Positions 8,905 through 17,252 of a stretch of 56,380 nucleotides of DNA are shown piece by piece. Both the position numbers and the translations under genes were made by a program. Origin of the DNA: W0P28-013 sp963658575 (GTDB lineage: Bacteria; Bacteroidota; Bacteroidia; Bacteroidales; Paludibacteraceae); NCBI GenBank assembly GCA_963658575.1, contig CAVKQB010000009.1:1-56380 (forward strand), in the 5' to 3' direction. The notes under the pieces are model-generated. The model searched no databases, was not told the DNA's origin, and was given only the letters and a program-made list of their open reading frames with translations. Positions within the stretch are counted from its first letter, which is position 1, and each line of letters opens with the position of its first letter.

Positions 8905-10266
8905 ATGAAAGTTACGAAAAAAATTGTTCTCGAAGAACACGACATGCCAACGCAATGGTACAACATTGTGGCGGATATGGCGACGAAACCTCTGCCGATG
9001 CTCAATCCGCAGACAAAAAAGCCCGTTACGGCGGCCGAAATGGAGCGGCTCTTTGCCAAAGGCTTGGTCGAACAGGAGTTTTCGCAGGAACGCTACATCG
9101 ACATCCCCGACGAAGTGCGCGACCTGTACCGTATCTATCGCCCCACGCCGCTGGTGCGTGCGTCGGGTTTGGAAAAAGCGCTCGACACGCCAGCCAAAAT
9201 CTATTTCAAAAACGAAAGCGTGAGTCCCGTGGGCTCGCACAAACTCAATTCGGCCATTCCGCAAGCCTATTACAACAAGATTCAGGGCATCAAACACATG
9301 ACCACCGAGACGGGAGCAGGGCAGTGGGGCTCGGCGTTGAGCATTGCGTGCCGCCATTTCGGTTTGGATTTGAAGGTTTTCATGGTAAAGGTGAGTTACG
9401 AGCAGAAACCTTACCGCAAGTCGGTGATGCGTACCTACGGTGCATCGGTGGTGCCGTCGCCGAGCGACACGACCGCAGTTGGCCGCCTGTTGCGCCAGCA
9501 GTTCCCGAACACGGCCGGCAGTTTGGGCATGGCCATCAGCGAAGCGGTAGAGGTGGCCACCACGCAACCTGACACGCGCTACGGACTTGGCAGCGTGCTG
9601 AATCACGTCATTTTGCACCAAACGATCATCGGCGAGGAGGCCAAACGTCAGATGGAGATTGCGGGCGATTATCCCGATGTGGTGATTGGCTGTTTTGGCG
9701 GCGGCTCCAACTTCTGCGGCATCTCGTTCCCATTTTTGCGCGACAATCTTGTTGCTGGCAAAACCACACGTTTCGTGGCGGCCGAGCCAGCCTCGTGTCC
9801 GAAACTTACGCGCGGCCGTTTTGCCTACGATTTCGGCGATACCGAAGGTTACACACCGCTCATTCCGATGTTCACGCTGGGGCACGATTTCGAACCGGCA
9901 TCGATTCACGCTGGCGGATTGCGCTATCACGGGGCGGGCGCGATAGTCAGCCAACTGATGAAAGACGGCCTGATAGAGGCGCAAGATGTGGAACAACTCG
10001 ATTCGTTCAAGGCGGGCGTGCTTTTCTCGCAGGCCGAAGGCATCATTCCTGCGCCCGAATCGACACACGCCATCGCGGTGGCCATCGACGAGGCGTTGAA
10101 AGCCAAAGCGGAAGGCCGAGAAAAGGTGATTCTGTTCAATCTTTCGGGGCACGGACTCATCGATATGGCCTCGTACGACCGCTACCTGTCGGGCGAACTG
10201 AACAACTACGATGTGCCAGAATCGACCATCGAAAAATCGGTGGAAAAATTGAAAGACTTGGTGTAA
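8905..10266 (+). CDS. trpB: Tryptophan synthase beta chain, TrpB2 type
   Basis: 453 residues, about 50 longer than classical TrpB, as in the TrpB2/trpB-related branch. PLP-dependent condensation of indole with serine. The PLP Schiff-base lysine is in GSHKLNSA (about residue 113) and the cofactor phosphate site is the GGGSNF loop near 256; LSGHGL lies near the C-terminus. No trpA is adjacent, so free indole salvage or action with a distant TrpA are both possible. The Trp attenuator upstream says expression responds to charged tRNA-Trp. Confidence 0.93.
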   Translation: MKVTKKIVLEEHDMPTQWYNIVADMATKPLPMLNPQTKKPVTAAEMERLFAKGLVEQEFSQERYIDIPDEVRDLYRIYRPTPLVRASGLEKALDTPAKIYFKNESVSPVGSHKLNSAIPQAYYNKIQGIKHMTTETGAGQWGSALSIACRHFGLDLKVFMVKVSYEQKPYRKSVMRTYGASVVPSPSDTTAVGRLLRQQFPNTAGSLGMAISEAVEVATTQPDTRYGLGSVLNHVILHQTIIGEEAKRQMEIAGDYPDVVIGCFGGGSNFCGISFPFLRDNLVAGKTTRFVAAEPASCPKLTRGRFAYDFGDTEGYTPLIPMFTLGHDFEPASIHAGGLRYHGAGAIVSQLMKDGLIEAQDVEQLDSFKAGVLFSQAEGIIPAPESTHAIAVAIDEALKAKAEGREKVILFNLSGHGLIDMASYDRYLSGELNNYDVPESTIEKSVEKLKDLV

Positions 10267-10288
10267 CCGACAAAAATGCGTACCTTTG
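10258..10288 (+). promoter_or_regulatory. Promoter overlapping the end of trpB
   Basis: TTG at 10258-10260, a 20-nt spacer and TACCTTTG at 10281-10288. It begins inside the last codons of trpB and drives the deacetylase-like gene separately from Trp control. Confidence 0.7.
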
Positions 10289-10293
10289 CGTTG

Positions 10294-11580
10294 ATGCACG
10301 ACATGGTCGATTATATCATTCGGTTTCTGCTCAAAGGTAACGATGCCTTGGCGGCGCAAGTGGGCTACACGGCCGATGCAGCGCAGTTTTCGCACTATTC
10401 GGTGGCGATTGTGCCGTCTAGTTTTTGGGACGACGACGTTTTTGGCACGTTGCGTTCCGAACCGCAACTGCCGCTGCCCGAAATTGATGGCGTGCCGCTG
10501 TTGTTCGGCGAGCCGCGCGTAGAACGGGTTGGCCGCACGTTGGTTGTCTATGCCGATGTGGTGGCGAGCGCATTTTTTCTGCTTTCGCGCTACGAAGAGA
10601 CGCTTTTTCCCACTGAAAAACGCGATTTGCATGGTCGTTTTTGTGGGCGCGAGTCGCTGCTGGGGCGTGCGGCTTTGCTCCATCGCCCTCTGGTCGACGA
10701 GTATGCCGATTTGCTGCTCGATTGGCTCGATGCGGCGGGCTGTCGTACCGTGCGCCAATCGCCCAAGATTGCCGAAATCTACCTCACGCACGATATCGAT
10801 GCCGTCGACCGTTACCGCCATGTACGCGGATTTTTGGGCGGCGTGGCACGCAATCTGTTTTCGCCGTCGGGTTGGCGGCGCATTTTCGAGTCGCTTTGTG
10901 CCTTGCGCAACGACCCTGCGTTCACTTTTCCGTGGATAGTAGCACAAGATGCGCAAGTAAAAGGCGCGCACAAACTCTATTTCGTGAAATCGGCCGTGAA
11001 GCAGGCGGCGTTGGACTATCCGAACTACAATTTGCGGGGCAAGGATTTTCGGTGCTTGCTCGCGCTTTTGCACGAAAACGGGGCTGAAATCGGTCTGCAC
11101 ACAAGTTATTTTTCGGGCGAAAACGCCGCATTTGTTCGGGCGGAAAAATCCAAATTGGAGGCCGCGCTCGGATTTTCGGTAACGGAAAACCGTTGGCACT
11201 ATTTGCGAACGCTGCAACCGTCGGATTTTCGGTCGCTTGCCGACTGCGGCATCACCGACGATTTCACCATGGGCTATGCCGATGTGGCCGGTTTCAGGCT
11301 TGGCACGTCGCGGGCGGTGCGCTGGATCGACCCGACGACGCGCGAAGTTACACATCTGACGCTCCACCCGCTCACGGCGATGGACGGCACGCTGAGCAAC
11401 GCCAATTACATGGGTTTGTCCGAAAACGAGGCGTACGACTATGTTTTGGCACTCATCGGCGCAGCCAAAAAGCATGGCGGCGAAGTGGTTTTGCTTTGGC
11501 ACAACACGAGTTTTGGCGCAGAAACGTACCACTATGCGCTCTATCCCAAAATAATAGATGTGTTACGCACGAAGCGTTGA
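10294..11580 (+). CDS. Polysaccharide deacetylase-like protein (DUF7033 plus NodB-like fold)
   Basis: About 428 residues. An N-terminal domain of roughly 120 residues (SVAIVPSSFWDDD; ASAFFLLSRYEE) resembles DUF7033. It is followed by a carbohydrate esterase 4-like barrel with THDIDAVDRY (metal-binding DID) and IGLHTSYFSGE, which corresponds to the second metal motif. Such proteins are usually linked to cell-surface glycan synthesis, consistent with wecB and a glycosyltransferase downstream. The promoter box at 10281-10288 rules out the ATG at 10276; ATG 10294 or 10303 (MVDYIIRF) are the real candidates, giving a very short 5' leader. Confidence 0.75.
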   Translation: MHDMVDYIIRFLLKGNDALAAQVGYTADAAQFSHYSVAIVPSSFWDDDVFGTLRSEPQLPLPEIDGVPLLFGEPRVERVGRTLVVYADVVASAFFLLSRYEETLFPTEKRDLHGRFCGRESLLGRAALLHRPLVDEYADLLLDWLDAAGCRTVRQSPKIAEIYLTHDIDAVDRYRHVRGFLGGVARNLFSPSGWRRIFESLCALRNDPAFTFPWIVAQDAQVKGAHKLYFVKSAVKQAALDYPNYNLRGKDFRCLLALLHENGAEIGLHTSYFSGENAAFVRAEKSKLEAALGFSVTENRWHYLRTLQPSDFRSLADCGITDDFTMGYADVAGFRLGTSRAVRWIDPTTREVTHLTLHPLTAMDGTLSNANYMGLSENEAYDYVLALIGAAKKHGGEVVLLWHNTSFGAETYHYALYPKIIDVLRTKR

Positions 11581-11655
11581 AATTTTCATTTTTTTTGCTT
11601 TTTTCGTAACTACTTACAATTCAACGATTTACGCTAAAAATCAAATATCAATTTT

Positions 11656-12729
11656 ATGAATATAATCACTATCATAGGCGCACGACCGCAGTTTATTAAG
11701 GCGGCAATGTTTAGCAATGCTGTGCAGCAAAAGGCGTTGCAAGGAGTTCCCATTGTAGAGCGGATTTTGCACACGGGGCAGCACTACGACTACAACATGA
11801 GCCGCATCTTTTTCGACGAGATGCAGATTCCTGCGCCCGCGTGGCATCTTGGCTGTCGCGGCGATGTGCAGGAGATGAAACGCGCCATTGTGCCGACCAT
11901 TCGTGCGCATGCAGATTATATTTTGGTGTATGGCGATACCAATTCCACGCTTGCAGGAGCGTTGGCGGCCGAGGAGTGTGGCATTCCGCTCATTCACATC
12001 GAGGCGGGCTTGCGGAGCCACAATCTACAAATGGCCGAGGAGTACAACCGTATCGAAACCGACAAACGCTCGACGCTTCTCTTTTGCCCAACCAATACGG
12101 CGGTGCAAAATCTGAAAAACGAAGGCGTGCGGGGTAAGATATTCAAATCGGGCGATGTGATGTACGATGCCGCATTGGCTTTTGGCCGCATTGCCGACGA
12201 GCGTTCCAGCATCTTGTCGGAACTCGGGCTGGAATCTGGCAAATATCTGTTGACGACCATTCATCGCGCCGAAAACACGGCTTCGCCCGATATTTTGATG
12301 CACATTTTTGCGGCGTTGGAGCAGTTGCCGCTGCCCGTTGTTCTGCCGTTGCACCCACGCACGCGCGGCGTAGTCGAGGCCAATGGCGATTTGTCGCAAT
12401 TTGTGAGCCACGCGCGGAACATTCGTGTGATAGAGCCCGTTAGTTACATCAATATGGTGATGCTCGAACGCCACGCTCATCTCATTCTTACCGATTCGGG
12501 AGGCGTGCAGAAGGAGGCCTATTTTCATGGCGTGCCGTGCATCACGTTGCGCCACGAAACCGAATGGGTGGAAACTGTGGAGGCTGGCTGGAATGTGTTG
12601 GCTGGCACCGACACACAGCGCATCTTGGAGGCTTTTCGAACACCGTTCAAAAAACAAAAAATTGTCGAATACGGAACCGGACACGCCGCCGAAGAAATCG
12701 TAGATGTGTTATGCCAAAACGCTTGCTAA
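11656..12729 (+). CDS. wecB: UDP-N-acetylglucosamine 2-epimerase, non-hydrolysing
   Basis: 357 residues, the usual length. Converts UDP-GlcNAc to UDP-ManNAc for surface polysaccharide. Motifs: GARPQFIK at 8-15, HTGQHYD, VYGDTNSTLAG, HIEAGLRS, the THRAEN-like TIHRAEN, and LTDSGGVQKEA in the nucleotide-binding C-domain. It follows the deacetylase-like gene and overlaps the glycosyltransferase by 19 nt, forming a small surface-glycan cluster. Confidence 0.94.
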   Translation: MNIITIIGARPQFIKAAMFSNAVQQKALQGVPIVERILHTGQHYDYNMSRIFFDEMQIPAPAWHLGCRGDVQEMKRAIVPTIRAHADYILVYGDTNSTLAGALAAEECGIPLIHIEAGLRSHNLQMAEEYNRIETDKRSTLLFCPTNTAVQNLKNEGVRGKIFKSGDVMYDAALAFGRIADERSSILSELGLESGKYLLTTIHRAENTASPDILMHIFAALEQLPLPVVLPLHPRTRGVVEANGDLSQFVSHARNIRVIEPVSYINMVMLERHAHLILTDSGGVQKEAYFHGVPCITLRHETEWVETVEAGWNVLAGTDTQRILEAFRTPFKKQKIVEYGTGHAAEEIVDVLCQNAC

Positions 12730-13937
12730 TCATATCGGATTGCTTTACTCCCCCGCTGTACGGAGTACGAATAACTCAACTTTGTAAGTATCTTAATCAA
12801 TATGGTTGGGATATTACACTTGTTACAGAGCAAATTGCAGGGGATAACTATATCGTACCTCATTGCCGTTTCTTGGCAATGCCTTACTATTCTCAATCGC
12901 CTTTTTTACATAAAATTCAGTGGCTTTTAGATAAATTACTTAGTTGGAAAGAGCATTGTTTATATCGCTTTGCCAAACAACATATTCGGATAGAAGATTT
13001 TACACTGATTTTATGCAGCACATTCAATTTATTTCCGCTCCTAACCGCATACAAATTAGCCCAAGAAGCCCATATTCCTCTTGTTGCTGACCTACGGGAC
13101 ATCACGGAACAATGGGATACAGATAGTTATTTGGCTTCAAACATCAAATTACCCCATAAACTAAAAAGTTGGATTGTACGCACCTACGAGAACAAATGCA
13201 TCCGTCAACGCAATGCTATTTTACGCTCTGTCGATGCCATTACCACAATATCTCCTTGGCATCAACAATTTCTGCACGCGATCAACCCATCTACACACCT
13301 TATATATAACGGATTTGACCCTGAAATATATACCCCATCATCAATTCCTACCTCACAATTTATCATTAGTTATATCGGTCGTTTATACGATTTTCATACT
13401 CGTAATCCGCAATTATTTTTGGAAGCGATTAATGAATTGTACCAAGAGGAACAAATTAATTTCTCATTGCTACATATCGAGTTTCATATAGAACCCAATA
13501 TGGTCGTTGCTTTGCAAAACCGAGTTAATCAACTCGGTTTGCAAGACTATTTTCATATTAGCGATTATATACGGCGTAAAGACGCATTGTCATTGTTACA
13601 ACGTTCCGCCATCAGTCTACTATTTGTTGCGGCTCCATCTTCTAACTCACCGCACGGCGTAATGACCACCAAGTTCTTTGAGGCACTCGGGTGTGAGAAG
13701 CCCATTCTGTGTGTGCCGTCGGACGAGGGGTGTTTGGCACAGACTATTCGAGACACCCATGCAGGTATTGCCTCTTCTAATGTGCAGGAAATCAAGGCGT
13801 TTGTTTTGGCGAAGTATCATGAGTGGCAGGCGAATGGCTACACGCATCAGCCTGTAAATCAGCAGGAAAAGGCGCAGTTTTCGCGTCAAACGCAGGCGCA
13901 GCAGTTCGAACGTTTGTTTTTGTCGCTAATCCCGTGA
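12711..13937 (+). CDS. Glycosyltransferase family 4-like protein, mosaic in composition
   Basis: 408 residues starting MPKRLLIISDCFTPP. It has a GT-B layout: N-terminal Rossmann-like start, YNGFDPEIY linker-region motif, IISYIGRLYDFHTRNP opening the C-domain, and HGVMTTKFFEALGCEKPIL near 320-340 where the donor sugar nucleotide normally binds. Roughly the first 300 codons are markedly AT-rich with a codon use unlike the neighbours; from about 13640 the sequence returns to the local GC-rich style. Start overlaps wecB by 19 nt. Sugar specificity cannot be inferred. Confidence 0.82.
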   Translation: MPKRLLIISDCFTPPLYGVRITQLCKYLNQYGWDITLVTEQIAGDNYIVPHCRFLAMPYYSQSPFLHKIQWLLDKLLSWKEHCLYRFAKQHIRIEDFTLILCSTFNLFPLLTAYKLAQEAHIPLVADLRDITEQWDTDSYLASNIKLPHKLKSWIVRTYENKCIRQRNAILRSVDAITTISPWHQQFLHAINPSTHLIYNGFDPEIYTPSSIPTSQFIISYIGRLYDFHTRNPQLFLEAINELYQEEQINFSLLHIEFHIEPNMVVALQNRVNQLGLQDYFHISDYIRRKDALSLLQRSAISLLFVAAPSSNSPHGVMTTKFFEALGCEKPILCVPSDEGCLAQTIRDTHAGIASSNVQEIKAFVLAKYHEWQANGYTHQPVNQQEKAQFSRQTQAQQFERLFLSLIP

Positions 13938-13939
13938 AT

Positions 13940-14064
13940 ATGCCCGCAATCAGTGTCATTTGCCGCCCTGCGCAACGAATGACGCAAAGCAGCCGCTCTA
14001 CACCAAGGCGATAGTCGCTTACGCGCTCGTGCGCCTCAAATGCCATTTCCTGTTGGAGCGTTGA
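13940..14064 (+). pseudogene. Possible remnant of a family 2 glycosyltransferase
   Basis: Two nt after the preceding stop, ATG at 13940 opens MPAISVI, the typical first residues of GT2 enzymes, but the frame then degenerates and stops at 14012-14014. In another frame a coherent C-terminal-like tail (KQPLYTKAIVAYALVRLK...) ends at 14064. The simplest reading is a gene reduced to its two ends by an internal deletion. Low confidence because only about 40 codons remain. Confidence 0.35.
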
Positions 14065-14091
14065 AGCCGATTTTCTGTCGGGTTTGCACAA

Positions 14092-14106
14092 CTGACAAAT
14101 TGTCAG
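14092..14106 (+). promoter_or_regulatory. Perfect palindrome upstream of groES
   Basis: CTGACAAATTGTCAG has 7-bp perfect arms around a single central base, 13 nt before the TTGGCACG element. It looks like an operator or activator site for groESL; it is not the CIRCE element. Confidence 0.6.
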
Positions 14107-14116
14107 TCTCCTCTTC

Positions 14117-14132
14117 TTGGCACGGAATATGC
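14117..14132 (+). promoter_or_regulatory. Sigma-54-like -24/-12 promoter of groES
   Basis: TTGGCACGGAATATGC matches TTGGCACG-N4-TTGC, with GG and GC exactly 12 nt apart and one mismatch in the -12 TTGC. Predicted start near 14144, giving a 37-nt leader before the groES ATG. The usual TAnnTTTG box is absent here. Confidence 0.55.
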
Positions 14133-14180
14133 GGAGTGATTGGCGTAGAAACAAAAATCTAACAAATAAAATTTACGCTT

Positions 14181-14450
14181 ATGAACATCAAACCATTGGC
14201 AGACCGCGTGCTGATTCAGCCTGCGGCTGCAGAAGAAAAAACGGTCGGCGGCATCATCATTCCCGACACCGCCAAGGAGAAACCGCTGAAAGGTAAAGTT
14301 ATCGCCGTGGGCAACGGCACCAAAGACGAACAGATGGTGCTGAAAGCCGGCGACGAAGTACTCTACGGCAAATACGCCGGCACCGAACTCGAACTCGACG
14401 GCGAAAAATTCATCATCATGCGCCAAAGCGACGTACTTGCTACATTATAG
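14181..14450 (+). CDS. groES: Co-chaperonin GroES
   Basis: 89 residues. Forms the heptameric lid of GroEL. Visible are the N-terminal IKPLADRVLI, the mobile-loop region around EEKTVGGIIIPDTA, and AVGNGT. A GC-rich, well-preserved core gene. In most bacteria groEL follows within about 100 nt; here a 384-nt foreign-looking gene plus repeat tracts intervene. Confidence 0.96.
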   Translation: MNIKPLADRVLIQPAAAEEKTVGGIIIPDTAKEKPLKGKVIAVGNGTKDEQMVLKAGDEVLYGKYAGTELELDGEKFIIMRQSDVLATL

Positions 14451-14510
14451 TGAGCAATGAGAAGTGAGCAATGAGAAGTGAGCAATGAGAAGTGAGTAGT
14501 GAAAGCGGAG
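14450..14510 (+). repeat. 14-bp tandem repeat after groES
   Basis: Three perfect copies of GTGAGCAATGAGAA (14450-14491) and a fourth decayed copy containing GTGAGTAGTGA. Its reverse complement words appear on the other side of the inserted gene (14938-14956). Confidence 0.85.
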
Positions 14511-14514
14511 TGGT

Positions 14515-14898
14515 ATGAATACTCTTGTGGAGACAAAAAGTAAGAATTTCGCAATTCGCATAGTACGCGTCTATAGTTATTTGCGCAATGAGAAAGGCGA
14601 GTTCGTGATGTCGAAGCAACTTTTACGCTCTGGCACAAGCATTGAAGCAAACATCGCTGAAGCGGAATGCTCAATTTCGAAAAAAGAGTTTCTTGCTAAA
14701 ATGTATATCGCTTTCAAAGAATGCGCAGAAACTCAATACTGGCTCGATCTTCTTCACGAAACGGACTATCTGACGCAAAATGAATACGAAAGCATCAATA
14801 ACGATTGCGTAGAATTGATGCGTATTTTGAGCAAAATTACACAAACAACAAGAAAACAATTAGAAAAAAATGGCGATGATGTTAGCGATATCGCCTAA
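14515..14898 (+). CDS. Four-helix bundle protein of the 23S rRNA intervening-sequence (S23) family
   Basis: 127 residues, strongly helical. Family marks are SKQLLRSGTSIEANIAEA, SKKEFLAKMYIAFKECAET and the YWLDLL helix. These proteins were first found encoded in intervening sequences of 23S rRNA genes; many Bacteroidota carry stand-alone copies, and the function is unknown. It is AT-rich beside the GC-rich groES and groEL and is bracketed by short inverted word repeats, so it looks inserted into the groES-groEL operon. Confidence 0.85.
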   Translation: MNTLVETKSKNFAIRIVRVYSYLRNEKGEFVMSKQLLRSGTSIEANIAEAECSISKKEFLAKMYIAFKECAETQYWLDLLHETDYLTQNEYESINNDCVELMRILSKITQTTRKQLEKNGDDVSDIA

Positions 14899-14909
14899 AA
14901 TTAAGTTTA

Positions 14910-14962
14910 ATCGGTGAGTGGCGCGAACACTACTAATTTCTCACTACTCACTACTAATTTGG
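14910..14962 (+). repeat. Short repeat tract before groEL, inverted relative to the tract after groES
   Basis: Contains TCTCACTACTCACTACT, the reverse complement of the AGTAGTGAGTAGTGAGA words used elsewhere and of the GTGAGTAGTGA at 14492. Together with the 14450-14510 array it brackets the four-helix gene in opposite orientations. Confidence 0.65.
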
Positions 14963-14968
14963 AAAACT

Positions 14969-16600
14969 ATGGCAAAAGAAATTTCATTTAATACGGACGC
15001 CCGCGACCAACTGAAAAAGGGCGTCGACGAGTTGGCTAACGCTGTGAAAGTTACCCTCGGCCCAAAAGGTCGCAATGTGATTATCGAAAAGAAATATGGC
15101 GCACCGCACATCACCAAAGATGGCGTAACTGTGGCCAAAGAGATTGAACTCGACAATGCGATGGAAAATCTCGGCGCACAACTCGTCAAAGAGGTGGCCT
15201 CGAAAACTGGCGACCAAGCAGGCGACGGCACCACTACCGCTACCGTTTTGGCACAAGCCATCGTGGGCGTTGGTCTGAAAAACGTTACCGCCGGTGCCAA
15301 CCCGATGGATTTGAAACGCGGCATCGACAAAGCCGTGGCGAAAGTTGTCGACGACATCAAGGCGCACGCTCGCGAAGTGGGCGACAACTACGACAAAATC
15401 GAGCAAGTAGCCACCATCTCGGCCAACAACGATGCCGAAATCGGTAAACTCGTGGCCGATGCCATGCGGCGCGTGTCGAAAGATGGCGTTATCACCATCG
15501 AAGAGGCCAAAGGCACCGACACCACCATCGATGTGGTCGAAGGCATGCAGTTCGACCGCGGCTACATCTCGCCCTATTTCGTAACCAACGCCGAAACGAT
15601 GGAAGTGGAGATGGAAAAACCGTACATCTTGATTTACGACAAGAAAATCTCCAACCTCAAAGAGTTGCTGCCGATTCTCGAACCGGCCGTTCAAAGTGGT
15701 CGCCCCTTGCTGATAATTGCCGAAGATGTTGATTCCGAAGCACTTACCACGTTGGTTGTGAACCGCTTGCGCGCTCAACTGAAAATTTGCGCTGTGAAAG
15801 CACCTGGCTTCGGCGACCGCCGCAAAGAGATGCTCGAAGACATTGCCGTTCTGACGGGCGGTGTTGTCATCAGCGAAGAGAAGGGCATCAAACTCGAAAG
15901 CGCAACGCTCGACCTGCTTGGCACAGCCGAAAAAATCACGGTGAACAAAGACAATACCACCATCGTGAACGGTGCTGGCAAAAAAGAGAATATCGCTGCT
16001 CGCGTGGCGCAAATCAAGGCACAAATTGCCAACACTACCAGCGACTACGACCGCGAAAAATTGCAGGAACGCTTGGCCAAACTGTCGGGCGGCGTGGCTG
16101 TGCTCTACGTCGGTGCCGCTTCGGAAGTGGAGATGAAAGAGAAGAAAGACCGCGTCGATGACGCTTTGAGTGCAACGCGCGCGGCCATCGAAGAGGGCAT
16201 CGTCCCAGGCGGCGGCGTGGCCTACATTCGCGCTATCGATTCGTTGGAAGGCCTGAAAGCCGAAAACGACGACGAACGCACGGGCATCGAGATTGTGAAA
16301 CGCGCTATCGAAGAGCCGTTGCGCCAGATTGTGGCCAACGCAGGCAAAGAGGGCGCAGTGGTAGTGCAAAAAGTGCGCGAAGGCAAAGACGATTTCGGCT
16401 ACAACGCTCGTGCCGACAAATACGAAAATATGTTTGCCGCTGGCGTGGTCGACCCTGCCAAAGTGGCACGCGTAGCCTTGGAAAATGCCGCCAGCATTGC
16501 AGGCATGTTCCTCACTACCGAGTGTGTCATCGTCGATAAGAAAGAGGAGAATCCCGCTCCGCAAATGCCGATGAATCAAGGCATGGGCGGCATGATGTAA
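14969..16600 (+). CDS. groEL: Chaperonin GroEL
   Basis: 543 residues. ATP-dependent folding chamber. TLGPKGRNV and GDGTTTATVLA form the nucleotide site; the C-terminus ends in the typical Gly/Met tail (GMGGMM). Start MAKEISFN at 14969 is chosen over an upstream frame start at 14918, which translates repeat DNA. Ends at a strong terminator. Confidence 0.97.
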   Translation: MAKEISFNTDARDQLKKGVDELANAVKVTLGPKGRNVIIEKKYGAPHITKDGVTVAKEIELDNAMENLGAQLVKEVASKTGDQAGDGTTTATVLAQAIVGVGLKNVTAGANPMDLKRGIDKAVAKVVDDIKAHAREVGDNYDKIEQVATISANNDAEIGKLVADAMRRVSKDGVITIEEAKGTDTTIDVVEGMQFDRGYISPYFVTNAETMEVEMEKPYILIYDKKISNLKELLPILEPAVQSGRPLLIIAEDVDSEALTTLVVNRLRAQLKICAVKAPGFGDRRKEMLEDIAVLTGGVVISEEKGIKLESATLDLLGTAEKITVNKDNTTIVNGAGKKENIAARVAQIKAQIANTTSDYDREKLQERLAKLSGGVAVLYVGAASEVEMKEKKDRVDDALSATRAAIEEGIVPGGGVAYIRAIDSLEGLKAENDDERTGIEIVKRAIEEPLRQIVANAGKEGAVVVQKVREGKDDFGYNARADKYENMFAAGVVDPAKVARVALENAASIAGMFLTTECVIVDKKEENPAPQMPMNQGMGGMM

Positions 16601-16620
16601 TCGCTCGTATCGCAAAAAAA

Positions 16621-16657
16621 AGAGAAGAGTCGCACTTTCGGGTGCGGCTCTTTTTTG
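16621..16657 (+). terminator. Rho-independent terminator of groEL
   Basis: Arms AAGAGTCGCAC (16625-16635) and GTGCGGCTCTT (16642-16652), 11 bp with one G-U, then a T run. Confidence 0.85.
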
Positions 16658-16691
16658 TTGCATCGGCACACGCTTTTGGGCGCGCCAATGG

Positions 16692-17252
16692 TTATTCTGT
16701 GGCGTTTTCGGGGTGCAGGCTGAACTGTTTTTCGATGGCATCGATGGCGTTTTGCGTGCGTGCGTGTCCCACACCGCCAATTTCGGCGTAAGGCGTGCCG
16801 GTCTGCTCAATTTCGCGTTTATACCAATCGTACAGAAATTGGCGCAGATGGCCGTTTTCGCGCACAGGGTCGTATTCCCAAGCGATGTCGGGCTGGCAGA
16901 GCAGATACAGATCGATCTGCTCATCGGCGATGGCTCGGTCGAGCCAAGTTGGCATCTGTCCGAAAACGTGCGCAAACCACACTTTTGTGATTATCAGGTC
17001 GGTATCGACCAATAGCAGGCCGCCTTGTGGCGACTGGTTTTGCTTTTGCCGCAACTCCACGATTTGCGTGCGTGCAATCTGTTCCACGTCGGCGTAGGTG
17101 TAGGGGCGGTCGAGATTTTCGACGTAGGTGCGCGCGTATTCTGCAATCCACGGACAGCCAAAAGCGGCCGAGAGTGCTTGGCAGAGTTCGGTTTTGCCCG
17201 TCGATTCAGGTCCGACGACGGCTATGGTGCGCAGTGTGCTGTGGCGTGTCAT
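16692..17252 (-). CDS. NadR-like AAA_28 ATPase / nucleoside kinase
   Basis: 186 residues starting MTRHSTLRTIAVVG. The P-loop VVGPESTGKTEL and the following EYARTYVE match the ribosylnicotinamide kinase domain of NadR; LLVDTDLIITKVW and LLCQPDIAWEYDPVREN support it. Without the adenylyltransferase or HTH domains, it would phosphorylate nicotinamide riboside or a related nucleoside; specificity is inferred. Its ATG overlaps the stop of the S41 protease gene (ATGA), indicating one operon. Confidence 0.8.
   Translation of the reverse strand: MTRHSTLRTIAVVGPESTGKTELCQALSAAFGCPWIAEYARTYVENLDRPYTYADVEQIARTQIVELRQKQNQSPQGGLLLVDTDLIITKVWFAHVFGQMPTWLDRAIADEQIDLYLLCQPDIAWEYDPVRENGHLRQFLYDWYKREIEQTGTPYAEIGGVGHARTQNAIDAIEKQFSLHPENATE

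Noticed and set aside
8392..11532. 1046-codon minus-strand open frame
   Set aside because: Antisense to pdxA, trpB and the deacetylase-like gene; low-complexity His/Arg/Val composition and no family motifs.
14092..14106. CIRCE operator for HrcA upstream of groES
   Set aside because: The palindrome is CTGACAA/TTGTCAG with a 1-nt centre, not TTAGCACTC-N9-GAGTGCTAA.
14918..14968. N-terminal extension of GroEL (MARTLLISHYSLLIWKT)
   Set aside because: It translates the repeat tract; the normal GroEL start MAKEISFN lies at 14969.
14984..16975. 663-codon minus-strand open frame
   Set aside because: Antisense to groEL, created by codon bias in the sense strand.
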